Source: Thermoplasmatota archaeon (lineage in GTDB: Archaea; Thermoplasmatota; Penumbrarchaeia; Penumbrarchaeales; Penumbrarchaeaceae). From it: a DNA stretch of 64,000 nucleotides. The notes beneath the pieces were generated by a model, which was not told where the DNA came from, did no database searches, and worked only from the letters and a program-made list of their open reading frames with translations. A program made the translations under genes and the position numbers. Shown in pieces: positions 51,035 through 61,080 of this stretch (its first letter is position 1; every line of letters starts with the position of its first letter). The DNA is taken from positions 1 through 64,000 of the forward strand of contig JALOTP010000012.1 of the NCBI GenBank assembly GCA_025457865.1. Direction: 5' to 3'.

Positions 51035-51170
51035 ATCATTTCCTGGCCAGCAGTAAGAGAGATGCATATTTCAACTGTTCGATTCATGGACAATGGAAAT
51101 GGCGACTGGGTCAAAGGGAAGAGCAGATTTAATAATGGACCTGACATTTGACCCGCTGCCAACGCACCTT

Positions 51171-51252
51171 GCGAGGGTAGCCAAGTGGTTAACGGCGACA
51201 GACTCAAGATCTGTTCCTTAGTGGTTCGTCGGTTCGAATCCGGCCCCTCGCA
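51171..51252 (+). tRNA. tRNA-Leu (CAA)
   Basis: GCGAGGG...CCCTCGC acceptor, GCC/GGC D-stem, ACAGA-CTCAAGA-TCTGT anticodon arm, long variable arm, GTCGG-TTCGAAT-CCGGC T-arm. Confidence 0.93.
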
Positions 51253-51292
51253 TCTCATTTTAATATTATCAAAGAGAGGCCGGATTCGAACC
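51231..51292. repeat. Inverted repeat whose left arm is the tRNA-Leu T-arm and acceptor 3' strand
   Basis: GGTTCGAATCCGGCCCCTC (51231-51249) against GAGAGGCCGGATTCGAACC (51274-51292); 18 of 19 paired, 24-nt spacer. Confidence 0.9.
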
Positions 51293-51375
51293 TTGGTTCC
51301 TTTGGAACGTTAGCATTGAGAGAGTCAAAAAGTTCCAAAGGTCTGGAAAATGCCCAAGGCATTTTTCAAAGACGG

Positions 51376-51419
51376 ATCCGGCCCCTCGCATCTCATTTTA
51401 ATATTATCAAAGAGGGGCC
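51376..51419. repeat. Direct repeat of tRNA-Leu 3' end plus trailer, copy 2
   Basis: atccggcccctcgcatctcattttaatattatcaaagaGgggcc matches 51238-51281 at offset 138 with one mismatch. Confidence 0.9.
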
Positions 51420-51444
51420 AGTTTCGAATCCCTAAAGAAGAATT

Positions 51445-51624
51445 TCATCGTCTTCCAGGAACATATACCGTGGAGACCTGGGTCGTGTAGGTCTTCCCGC
51501 CCTCCCTTCTCTGGACATAGGTGATGAACACCCATCCCCCAGGGACCGATGCCTTGTGGATATGAAGGTCTTCCGGGAGCGTGTCGTCGAACTTTGGTTC
51601 TTCGGGTGTCTCAGGGTCCGTCAA
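51445..51624 (-). CDS. 59-aa small protein missed by the ORF track
   Basis: TTG start: MTDPETPEEPKFDDTLPEDLHIHKASVPGGWVFITYVQRREGGKTYTTQVSTVYVPGRR*; strong SD CAAGGAGGAACGAAC just upstream. Confidence 0.65.
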   Translation of the reverse strand: MTDPETPEEPKFDDTLPEDLHIHKASVPGGWVFITYVQRREGGKTYTTQVSTVYVPGRR

Positions 51625-51833
51625 GTTCGTTCCTCCTTGGTATACGATGATGAGCGACTATGTGGTATCTAAAGCATATGGCATCAGGGCGGAACGACCC
51701 TAAGGGGTCCATTGGCGTTGCTCCGTCCCAAGCATAGCCTTCAATACCAGGGGAAAAACCGACCACATCCAGCTTATATATGGGATAATTCGATATTGTA
51801 TTACTTTATAAAGTGTAAAAGGAGCTGTTTGAT

Positions 51834-54800
51834 ATGGAACATAAAAAGACCCTAACGATGATATCATTGTTATTGCTTGTCCTGTCAGGACCCGTTCTTA
51901 TCAATCCTCAAGAAGGCATTGGGGGGGAGATAGCCCTTGATGGGAACAAGACGGGTACGATCGTTCCAACGGTCAGCAAGATAGGTCCGCAGTATGGTGG
52001 CAGTACTCTCCATGTTGGTTCTGGCCAGACATATTCGAATATCCAATCTGCCCTCGATGGTTCGATCGATGGGGACATAATAGTTGTTCATCCCGGGAAA
52101 TATACAGAGAACGTGGTCGTAGGCAAAGCCGTCCATATCCGGGGTATGAAGGGTGCCATAATAGAGGGCAGCAATCTCATCGCCATCAGGATAACGACAA
52201 GCAACGTAACGGTAACCGGTATGGGCATCAACAACTCCAGCAACGGGGTCTTTTCCACCAGTATGGGATTGAACATCTCCGACTGCAACTTCTACCGAAA
52301 TACCTTGGATGTTCGATTTGAGGTTGTAAACAATACTCTGACCAATGACTTTCTTGGTTACCCTCTGGAGCTCATCAACAATACGATAGACCACGCATCC
52401 AATTCGAACATGATTGACATCACATTGACCTTAGGATCCAACTGGAGACCTGTCAACATAAGCATAGGCTCGGTCATGATATCCAGGAATAGGATAACCA
52501 ATACATTGAACAGAGGATATGATGTCAGGATCCGAGAGACGTTTTCCCTGGTCAAGGATGCCAACATTCTGATAGGGGATATCTGGGCATTGAAGAACAA
52601 TTTCTCGTCCATGGATTACGGGATATCCTTGACTCGGACCTTGACCGACCTTGAAGATATGGACGTGGGTATAGGCGGTGCATACCTTGAGGGGAACTGG
52701 GTGACCAATCCCAGGACACAGGGGATCATGATCACAAATACGTTCTCCAGATGGACAGGGACCACAAAAGGTGACCTGGGACCTATGGTCGTGAGGGAGA
52801 ACAGGGTCGTATCCACCTCATTCTCAACATCGGGAGTAACGGTGAACCCGGTCCAATTCTCCCAATGCACGGGCATGTCCAGCCTTACGATCGGTGACAT
52901 CGACATCTCCTCGAACATCGTCAATGTCAGTAGCAGGGCTGTTTACATAAACACCAACCAGCCGATGAACAGTTGCTCCGGGAACGCATCCCTCACAGTT
53001 GGAGAGGTCTCTGTTCGGAACAATGATGTCGTATCAAGGGGCAGCATCGGGGTGAACTATGTATTGACCACATTATCGCTCAATTTCAATTCGACCTCAA
53101 GGTTCGGTAATGTAACGTTCTATGGCAACAAGGTCGTTTCATCCATCAGCCAGGGAATAACTGTCACGATGACCGATATCACAAGTTCAATGTCAGGCAA
53201 TGCGGCCTTCGGTCATGGAGGGTTCGAATTCCAGAACAACAGGATCACATCCAGCAGCTACAGTATCTATTCGACGTTCACAAGGGTGGGAAAGGGCGCA
53301 TCAGGTTACTCCAAGTTCTCGATGGGCAAGGTTCTGGTCCAGGGGAACATCCTATCCGGTTCGAACGGCGTAAGGGTCTCCATGAGCGATACCCTGACCA
53401 ATGGGGATGGGAGGTCGATAGCGGCCTTAGGGGATGTGGAGCTGCGGTCCAACACCATCAAGAGCACGTCCCAGTCCCTCTACCTCTCGCTTACCAACAT
53501 GGTGTCGCACATCAAGGGGAACGCTTCGGCAAGTATGGGAAGGGTCTCCATGGTCGAAAATACCCTTCGATCGAACACAGATGGCATCTATATGACAATC
53601 GACACTATATGTTACGACCTGACAGGTGGGACCACATCGGAGTTCGGCGGATTGGGCGTTGAAGGGAACACGATGAGTACGGTTAACTACGGTGTGAACG
53701 CGGTCCGAATGAGGTACCTCGGGGAGAACCTCTATGACAATTCATCGACCGAAGTTGGTGAGGTCTCGGTCTCGGGGAACGACCTGACGAAAGGGACAGG
53801 CATCAATATAGGGATATTCTCATACCTCGGCTTCTACCTGTATGGCAATTCCACATTCGACATGGGCGGGCTCAGGGTCAACACCAATAAGGTCAATTCG
53901 AGCAGTACCGGGATCTCTCTGGGCCAGTGCAGCTATCTTGGGAGCAATGTCCACGATAATGCCTCCTCGAGGATCGGTGAAATGAGCATCGACGGGAACG
54001 TTGTGAGCTCGAGCGGCATAGGTATCACTATCCCGTCCCCTGGCATCATAGCCTGCACGCTGTCAGGATACTCGATATCATCGGTCGGCCTCCTATCGGT
54101 CGAGGACAATAACGTCACATCGGGTGACATCGGGATAAATGTCGGGACCTTCGGGCCAGTTGGGACCGAGCTCTACGGATCATCACAGAGCGAGATGGAC
54201 GGGCTGAGCATATGTGGGAACCATATCATATCTAAGGGCCTAGGCATCAACCTGGGATCAGCTTACAACCTGGGCAGCTCCCTCTCGGGGATCTCACGTT
54301 CGGAGGTCGGGAAGGTCAGGATCTCCGATAACACAGTTACCTCGAGGTCGCATGGCGTCTATGTTGAAACCTACCAGGAGGTTGGGTCCAATAACGGAGG
54401 GCGATCCAATTCGTCCATAGGGGGCCTTGAGATCTCTAGCAACACCATCTCTTCGGACGGGTTCGGTGTGTTCACCGGGACGCCCTATATCATGGGATAC
54501 ATGAACACGGACGATTCCTGGACAGAGATAGGCGATATATCGTTCAGCGGGAACACCATTGTATCGAACGGTACCGGCATATTGGTCGGCTTCATCGGAA
54601 TGGTCAGCTACCATCTGAGGGGGAACGCGACGGTAAGGGTCGGCCGCTTCGGTTTCGATGGGAACACGATCTCTTCGAACGCATCCGGCATACATCTCCT
54701 GGACGCGATGGAGCTCTCCTACCTCTCCTATGACAACGTCACGACCCATCTGGACGGGCTTACATTGGACGATAATACCATCGATTGCAGGGATTCAGGC

Positions 54801-57278
54801 ATCCTCGTTCCGGAGGTGCGCCTCGGGCTCCAGATGTTCGGGCGCTCGAGTACAATCGTCCGCCAGATCTCCTCTTCCAGGAATCGGATATCCTCAGGGG
54901 GAGGACTATCAATTGGAGTGAATGTTACGGAGATTCAGGGGAATTCGAGCTTGTCGATAGGGTCACTTGACCTCGATGGGAACGTCATTGAAGGGTCCGA
55001 AGGCAACGGTATAGCACTGGACCTATCGTTCTGGACCCTTGAGAACAGCACGTTCACCAATGGCCCTCCGAGCATATCTGATAACCGCCTCATCGATGTG
55101 AACTGGAGCGCGGTCAGGGTCATGAGGAAGGTGAACATAAGCGAGGATAGCACATTTACCCTTGGCGAAATGGAACTGGTGCATAACAATATTTCGGGGT
55201 GCTCGATCGGGCTGAACCTGACCAGCTGCGGTTATGTGGACGCCTACCTGAACAATTTCATAGGGAACGGGGCAGACGTCGTCTCCGACGATGGCACCAG
55301 CTTCACATGGAACTCCCCAGAGAAGATGTGGTACAGGCATAAGAATGCGAATCACTCGTACTTTTTAGGGAATTATTGGGACCGTTATTCGGGTCCAGAC
55401 GCGGACGATAACGGTATCGGCGATGTCCCATACAATACCGATTATGGTCTGGACCTATATCCGCTGTCGTCAAATGTCGATGACCACTTTCCGCCGTGGA
55501 ACGATGTGACACCCCCCTCGGTGACCATCCTTTTCCCTACGAACGGCTCCTATCTGAGACATACCGAATTTACTCTCAGTTATTCCATTTCCGACAACCT
55601 CCAGGGTTTTCGTGAGATATCGGTAATAGTGGACGGCCACCTGGTAGGAGGAAGGGCCAATTGGGACCTTTCGGACCCCGATACGGTCATCAGGATGAGC
55701 ATAATAGCAAGTGAAGGCGTCCATACGATCGAGATTAGAGCGGTCGATATGGCCGGGAACGAGAACTCGACCTCTTCGACCTTCATGGTGGACATCACCG
55801 ATCCAATCCTGACACTGGTGTCCCCGCAGGAAGGGGCCTTCCTGGCCTCAAATGACATCGAACTTGTCTGGGAGGGGAGCGACATCCCTTCCGGATTGGA
55901 CCGGTTCGAGGTGAGGTTCGGCTCCTGGGAATGGTCGAACAAGGGCCTTGTTGGGAACCATACCTTTTCGGATGTGGCCGACGGCGAACATACCGTTCAG
56001 GTCAGGGTATGGGACAGAGCGGGGAACCAGAGGACCGTCTCAGCCCGTGTGGTCGTTGATACGATCGCACCCCAGCTCACTATACTTCACCCGGTCCAGG
56101 ACCATTATTACAATTCATCACGGATAGAGGTCAGTTGGATGGTGGTGGACATGACGGAGGTCACTTCCGCCCTGGACCTGGACGGTAACGGATTCACCCC
56201 CTTGGGGAGCGCAACACAGCATGCTCTCTCAGGGTTGGTGGACGGAGAGCATGCATTGACGGTAAGAGTCACGGACGGGTCCCTCAATCGGGTCGAACAA
56301 CGCGTGTCCTTCACCATTGATACGAAGGGCCCCCAGGCGAGCGTTCTCTCACCGATTAGGTACGTGAGGTCCTCTGATGTGGTCGTTGTCCTAAAGGCGA
56401 ACGGGACCGGGTCCCCATTGGGAGCCCTATCGATGAGCTTGAACCGGGGTCCATGGACCATCATCGATTCACCCTATGTCGAGAACGATACACTGGAGTT
56501 CGACATGTTCGGTCTGGAAGAAGGTGACCATACGGTGTCCTTCGACCTGCCTGATATGGCCGGGAACCATTGGTACAATACCACCAGGTTCACCATCGAT
56601 ACGATACGACCCACGGTACTTACGGCATCTCCCCTGGGTACCGGTGTAAGGACGGACTCTTCGATATCGGTCGAGTTCTCCGAGACCATGGACCCGGTGC
56701 TCTTCGAGCTAGATATGGATGTCGAGGGGTCATTGGTATGGAACGCTCGAGCCATCACATTCGAACCGTATTCGAGATTATCTCCCGACACCGTTCACAG
56801 GGTCTATTTGAAAGGAAGTGACCTTGCCGGCAATCCTCTGCTCCATTCCTGGGAGTTCACGACCGCATCCAAGGGCACCATCATAGGCAGGATACTGGAT
56901 GAGGGGGGGAAGTCCGTGACGGGAGCCTCGATAGTACTGGATACGGGAGAGACTACGAGAACTGGAATTGACGGTAGGTTCGCGATCGGGGCATCACAAG
57001 GGAACAGGACCGTGACGGTGACCTACAAGGGAAAGGTCCTGGACATCTTCGAGGTGGATATCACTGCAGGGGTCGAGACCGATGTGGGGGACCGGGTGGT
57101 CCAGGTGCCGAAGGGTAACGACCAAAGGGAACGTTCCTGGACATGGCTGGTCATCCTCATCCTGGCAGCCGTTGTTCTGCTGCTGGTCATCCTGTTCCTC
57201 TACTTCCTGCTGGTTCGGAAGGGAAAGGAAGGGGTGGAGGATTGGGGCATCGATCCTGACGAATGGATCGAAGAGTGA
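51834..57278 (+). CDS. Giant beta-helix surface protein with Ig-like repeats, regulatory-like domain and C-terminal TM
   Basis: Signal; SNIQSALDGSIDGDIIVVHPGKYTENVVVGKAVHIRG beta-helix start; about 37-residue repeats; DxTxPxLTxxSPxxG Ig-like modules; ASIVLDTGETTRTGIDGRFAI; TM LVILILAAVVLLLVILFLYFLLV. Confidence 0.85.
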   Translation: MEHKKTLTMISLLLLVLSGPVLINPQEGIGGEIALDGNKTGTIVPTVSKIGPQYGGSTLHVGSGQTYSNIQSALDGSIDGDIIVVHPGKYTENVVVGKAVHIRGMKGAIIEGSNLIAIRITTSNVTVTGMGINNSSNGVFSTSMGLNISDCNFYRNTLDVRFEVVNNTLTNDFLGYPLELINNTIDHASNSNMIDITLTLGSNWRPVNISIGSVMISRNRITNTLNRGYDVRIRETFSLVKDANILIGDIWALKNNFSSMDYGISLTRTLTDLEDMDVGIGGAYLEGNWVTNPRTQGIMITNTFSRWTGTTKGDLGPMVVRENRVVSTSFSTSGVTVNPVQFSQCTGMSSLTIGDIDISSNIVNVSSRAVYINTNQPMNSCSGNASLTVGEVSVRNNDVVSRGSIGVNYVLTTLSLNFNSTSRFGNVTFYGNKVVSSISQGITVTMTDITSSMSGNAAFGHGGFEFQNNRITSSSYSIYSTFTRVGKGASGYSKFSMGKVLVQGNILSGSNGVRVSMSDTLTNGDGRSIAALGDVELRSNTIKSTSQSLYLSLTNMVSHIKGNASASMGRVSMVENTLRSNTDGIYMTIDTICYDLTGGTTSEFGGLGVEGNTMSTVNYGVNAVRMRYLGENLYDNSSTEVGEVSVSGNDLTKGTGINIGIFSYLGFYLYGNSTFDMGGLRVNTNKVNSSSTGISLGQCSYLGSNVHDNASSRIGEMSIDGNVVSSSGIGITIPSPGIIACTLSGYSISSVGLLSVEDNNVTSGDIGINVGTFGPVGTELYGSSQSEMDGLSICGNHIISKGLGINLGSAYNLGSSLSGISRSEVGKVRISDNTVTSRSHGVYVETYQEVGSNNGGRSNSSIGGLEISSNTISSDGFGVFTGTPYIMGYMNTDDSWTEIGDISFSGNTIVSNGTGILVGFIGMVSYHLRGNATVRVGRFGFDGNTISSNASGIHLLDAMELSYLSYDNVTTHLDGLTLDDNTIDCRDSGILVPEVRLGLQMFGRSSTIVRQISSSRNRISSGGGLSIGVNVTEIQGNSSLSIGSLDLDGNVIEGSEGNGIALDLSFWTLENSTFTNGPPSISDNRLIDVNWSAVRVMRKVNISEDSTFTLGEMELVHNNISGCSIGLNLTSCGYVDAYLNNFIGNGADVVSDDGTSFTWNSPEKMWYRHKNANHSYFLGNYWDRYSGPDADDNGIGDVPYNTDYGLDLYPLSSNVDDHFPPWNDVTPPSVTILFPTNGSYLRHTEFTLSYSISDNLQGFREISVIVDGHLVGGRANWDLSDPDTVIRMSIIASEGVHTIEIRAVDMAGNENSTSSTFMVDITDPILTLVSPQEGAFLASNDIELVWEGSDIPSGLDRFEVRFGSWEWSNKGLVGNHTFSDVADGEHTVQVRVWDRAGNQRTVSARVVVDTIAPQLTILHPVQDHYYNSSRIEVSWMVVDMTEVTSALDLDGNGFTPLGSATQHALSGLVDGEHALTVRVTDGSLNRVEQRVSFTIDTKGPQASVLSPIRYVRSSDVVVVLKANGTGSPLGALSMSLNRGPWTIIDSPYVENDTLEFDMFGLEEGDHTVSFDLPDMAGNHWYNTTRFTIDTIRPTVLTASPLGTGVRTDSSISVEFSETMDPVLFELDMDVEGSLVWNARAITFEPYSRLSPDTVHRVYLKGSDLAGNPLLHSWEFTTASKGTIIGRILDEGGKSVTGASIVLDTGETTRTGIDGRFAIGASQGNRTVTVTYKGKVLDIFEVDITAGVETDVGDRVVQVPKGNDQRERSWTWLVILILAAVVLLLVILFLYFLLVRKGKEGVEDWGIDPDEWIEE

Positions 57279-57322
57279 GCGGTTGTAAATTAAATACGAA
57301 AAGCCACATTCTCCTCGATCGA

Positions 57323-58552
57323 ATGAGAAAAAAGGTCTCACAACCGTTCAAGTTCGAGCTATTCGACATAAACGGCAAGAGGCTCACTGCGACGAGGGAC
57401 CTCTTCCGCCGTTACCTGGAGACCGATTGGGAGAAGAAGGACAAGAATGTCAAACTGTTCCAGTTCATCCTCCCCTTCGTCCTGGGAGCCGTCATCCTTG
57501 CTCTTAGCGTTGGTAGCGTGCTAGTATCTATGGGTTGGCCTACAGCGAAGAACCTCCTCAATGTCTGGCTGTTCTATGCGATCCCACTTATGGGCAAGGA
57601 GATACTCATCCCGAAGACCATCCTCGGTTCCAACCCCCCACCCGCGCTCCTCGTGGGTGCCGTCACTTCGCTCATAGACGTCTGCTACTGCCTATTCCTG
57701 ATCTGGAACTACGACTGGATCAAATCCGTGAAGTACCTCGGCCCCAAGCTCACGACGGCCGAGGAGAAGGGTAAGGAAAGGGTCGCCAGGTCCAAATGGT
57801 TCTCCAAGGCCGCATTCTTAGCTACCACCATGTTCGTTCTCGTCCCCTTCAAAGGGGCCGGAGGCATCGGAGGGGCGATACTTGGTAGGATAATGGGTTT
57901 GAAGCCTTACAAGGTCCTGTTAGCGGTCCTTGTCGGTTCGATGGTTGAATCCCTCACCTATGCCTTTCTATCGGAATCGATAAGCCCCATACTGGATAGC
58001 TCTCCGCTCTTCGGTTGGCTCAAGACGGTCAATGTCCTCCAGATCTTCATGGTCATGGTGATGATAGTCCTGATAATATATGTCATAAGGAACCCGAAAA
58101 AGGCAGTGACGAACACGGCAGGGTCATTGACAAAGGTCATGGACCTTGCAGAGGAAGGGGTCATCGCCTTCGAGGGATTGAGCGAAAGGACGACCAGGTT
58201 CACCCTCATGAGCAATAGGGAGACCATAAGGGAACTGAACCAGGCGACCGATCTGCTGGTGGATCAGAGAATGGACATCATCACCGCACCGGTGAGGGTC
58301 CTTGGACCGCAGGGGGAGCAGCTGGCACTGGCCGTCAAGGAGAGCGGGAATGACGGCATATCGATTGCCAAAGGAGCGCTCAGAAGGACGGCCGGTAATG
58401 GTCTGTCACTATCCGGAAGGTCCTTGAAAAGAGCAGCCAGGATAACGGTCGTAGGATTACGGATGGCAAAGGGCGGTGTCAAGAAGGGCGAATACATAGT
58501 CCTCTTGGTCGGGGGGCATGTCCATAAGGTCCTGAGGGCGGACAGGGACTGA
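57323..58552 (+). CDS. Putative small multidrug export-like membrane protein (Sm_multidrug_ex family)
   Basis: FVLVPFKGAGGIGGAILGRIMGLKPYKVLLAVLVGSMVES; start placed at MRKKVSQPFKFELF. Confidence 0.75.
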   Translation: MRKKVSQPFKFELFDINGKRLTATRDLFRRYLETDWEKKDKNVKLFQFILPFVLGAVILALSVGSVLVSMGWPTAKNLLNVWLFYAIPLMGKEILIPKTILGSNPPPALLVGAVTSLIDVCYCLFLIWNYDWIKSVKYLGPKLTTAEEKGKERVARSKWFSKAAFLATTMFVLVPFKGAGGIGGAILGRIMGLKPYKVLLAVLVGSMVESLTYAFLSESISPILDSSPLFGWLKTVNVLQIFMVMVMIVLIIYVIRNPKKAVTNTAGSLTKVMDLAEEGVIAFEGLSERTTRFTLMSNRETIRELNQATDLLVDQRMDIITAPVRVLGPQGEQLALAVKESGNDGISIAKGALRRTAGNGLSLSGRSLKRAARITVVGLRMAKGGVKKGEYIVLLVGGHVHKVLRADRD

Positions 58553-58681
58553 CAATTGAGCATAATTGGCCAATGAATACCATATTGGTAAATTACCCGG
58601 TAAAAGAATAAATAATATGCCATCATTATTACTATGAGATCGAATACGGGAACAGAATGGAACGGGTCAGGTGCGTTCGGG

Positions 58682-60952
58682 ATGGCCGACAAGACAAAGA
58701 AGACCGTCAGGAAGCGTGGCTACGGTTTTGGAACGGCCCCGGTCTTCCTGACCTCCGTCTGCGCTATCATGGGCGCCATAATGTTCTTGAGGTTCGGGTT
58801 CGCGCTCGGTCATGTCGGACTTCTCTATGCCCTTCTAATCATAGTCCTGGGTCATGCAATAACCATCCCGACAGGCCTTGCCGTTTCCGAGATAGCAACG
58901 AACCTCAGGGTGGGGGGAGGGGGCGAATATTACATGATCAGCCGGTCCTTCGGACCAAGGATAGGGGGCACGATCGGTGTCATGCTATATGCGGCCCAAG
59001 CGATCTCGGTCTCTTTCTACATCATTGGTTTCACTGAAGGGGTGAAGCCACTTGTACCGTTCATCCAGGAACAGCTCTTGGACCGATTGCCCTTCGGCAT
59101 GGTCTACGACCCGAGGATGATAAGCATCCCCCTGGGTCTGGTGATGTTCACCATCCTTCTGACAAGGGGGGCGAACATCGGGATAAAGCTCCTCTATGTG
59201 ATATTCGCCGGAATGATGGCAGGGGTGGCGGTCTTCATGATAAGCCCCTCCATGGCAGGTGCCCCATCAGGTATCACTGAGACCACGGCGAACCCGCTCC
59301 CGTTCATCACGGTCTTTGCCATTGTCTTCCCAGCCTTCACGGGGATGACGGCAGGGGTCGGACTGTCCGGTGACCTGAAGGACCCTGGAAAATCGATCCC
59401 CAAAGGGATAATGATCGCTATAGGCATGGGTTTCTTCGTATATCTGGCAATGATCATCAAATTGTATCTTAGCGCACCTACTGAATCACTTGCTTCCAAT
59501 AATCTGATAATATATGACCTTGCAAAGGGGATAACGCCGAACATCAACCTTGGAGCGGTCATTCTCATTGGCCTCTTCGGCGCTACACTTTCATCAGCAG
59601 TGGGCTTTGCCCTCATTGCCCCCAGGACCTTACAGGCTCTGAGCGGCGACAAGATCATCCCCAACAGGACCATAATGGACTTCCTCAAGTTCGGCCGCGG
59701 GAGGGAGAACGAACCTACGAATGCGATGCTCATATCCTCATTGATAGCGATGGTATTCCTCTTCTTGGGCGACCTGAACGCGGTCGCTCAGATCATCACC
59801 ATGTTCTTCCTCATCACCTACGGCTCTGTCTGTCTGATATCGTTCATGGAGCATTTCGCCGGAAACCCCTCTTACAGACCCACGTTCAAGACACGATGGT
59901 ACATATCGCTGGTCGGTGCGGTCCTCTGCTTCGGTGTGATGTTCCAGTTCAGCCCCATCTACGCTATCGTCACCCTGCTCATCATGGGGGGCATCTATCT
60001 AAGCCTCGGCTACCGCCATAAGAGGTCCAGGTCCTTCGCCATAATCTTCCAGGGCGTGATGTTCCAGCTAGCCAGGTTCATGAAGATCAATCTGCAGAGG
60101 AGCATGTCAAAACCGGACAAGTTCAACTGGAGGCCGTCCGTCATCGCCATAACGACGGATGCCAAGGAGCGCGCCAGTCCCAAGGACGTCCTTCGATGGA
60201 TATCCCATCATTACGGCTTCGGTACCTTGCTCCATCTGAGCATAGGGAAGCTCGACAAGGACACTCTCAAAGCATCCAAGAGGATCGAGAAGGACCTCAT
60301 CAGGGAGATGAGGATGACCAAGGCGAACTATTCGGTCGCAACTCTGGTATCGCCTTCCATGCTGACCGCTGTTGCGCAAACGGTCCAGATATCGGGCATA
60401 TCCGGTCTTGACAACAACACGATAATGTTCGAGTTCAATCAGAACAGGACAGAAGAGATCCCTAAGGTAATGGAGGGCATCAGGACCGCAATGGCCGCGA
60501 GCTTCAATACCCTGGTCCTGAGGTCCACGGAGCACAATTTCGGAACGAGGAGGAACATAGACCTGTGGATCATGAAGGACGATTTCAGGAACGTGAACCT
60601 GATGATACTCCTTGCCTACATCATCCTGGAACACCAGGAATGGAGCGAGGCGGATATCACCATCCACACACTGTTCCCGCGGGGGGAGAAGGCACAGCTT
60701 GCCAAGAGGGTTAAGATGCTGATCTCCAAAGGGAGATTGCCCATATCCGTCAGGTCGGTCCGCTCCTATTCATACGATAGCGAAGAGGAGGTCCGGTCCA
60801 TAATCAAGAAGTATTCACATGATTCGGACCTTACCATAATGGGTTTCACGTTAGAGGAGATAGAGAAGGAGGGGTCCGATATCTTCACCAGGTATCCCAT
60901 AGCGACCGATACTCTCTTCGTATCGGCAGTCCAGGATATCGTCATAGTATGA
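58682..60952 (+). CDS. APC-superfamily permease resembling SLC12 cation-chloride cotransporters
   Basis: GTAPVFLTSVCAIMGAIMFLRFGFALGHVG, 12 TM, GVGLSGDLKDPGKSIPKG, long soluble C-terminal domain. Confidence 0.85.
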   Translation: MADKTKKTVRKRGYGFGTAPVFLTSVCAIMGAIMFLRFGFALGHVGLLYALLIIVLGHAITIPTGLAVSEIATNLRVGGGGEYYMISRSFGPRIGGTIGVMLYAAQAISVSFYIIGFTEGVKPLVPFIQEQLLDRLPFGMVYDPRMISIPLGLVMFTILLTRGANIGIKLLYVIFAGMMAGVAVFMISPSMAGAPSGITETTANPLPFITVFAIVFPAFTGMTAGVGLSGDLKDPGKSIPKGIMIAIGMGFFVYLAMIIKLYLSAPTESLASNNLIIYDLAKGITPNINLGAVILIGLFGATLSSAVGFALIAPRTLQALSGDKIIPNRTIMDFLKFGRGRENEPTNAMLISSLIAMVFLFLGDLNAVAQIITMFFLITYGSVCLISFMEHFAGNPSYRPTFKTRWYISLVGAVLCFGVMFQFSPIYAIVTLLIMGGIYLSLGYRHKRSRSFAIIFQGVMFQLARFMKINLQRSMSKPDKFNWRPSVIAITTDAKERASPKDVLRWISHHYGFGTLLHLSIGKLDKDTLKASKRIEKDLIREMRMTKANYSVATLVSPSMLTAVAQTVQISGISGLDNNTIMFEFNQNRTEEIPKVMEGIRTAMAASFNTLVLRSTEHNFGTRRNIDLWIMKDDFRNVNLMILLAYIILEHQEWSEADITIHTLFPRGEKAQLAKRVKMLISKGRLPISVRSVRSYSYDSEEEVRSIIKKYSHDSDLTIMGFTLEEIEKEGSDIFTRYPIATDTLFVSAVQDIVIV

Positions 60953-61080
60953 AGCAAGGTCCCCTCGAAAGTCAATGACGGGAAGGCCGAACGGATTTCC
61001 GATGAGATCGGTCGAAATACCCTTTTGTTCGAATACATGGAGTTCCCCAAAAGACTTAAGAACCTGTCCGCATCATAGTT

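Noticed and set aside
51274-51308. Second, reverse-strand tRNA suggested by GGTTCGAATCCGGCC on the minus strand
   Set aside because: Only the T-arm and acceptor strand are mirrored; D-arm and anticodon arm are missing, so it is a fragment.
51930-55200. Regular internal repeats that could suggest a CRISPR or satellite array
   Set aside because: Degenerate at DNA level, in frame, and explained by ~37-residue protein repeats.
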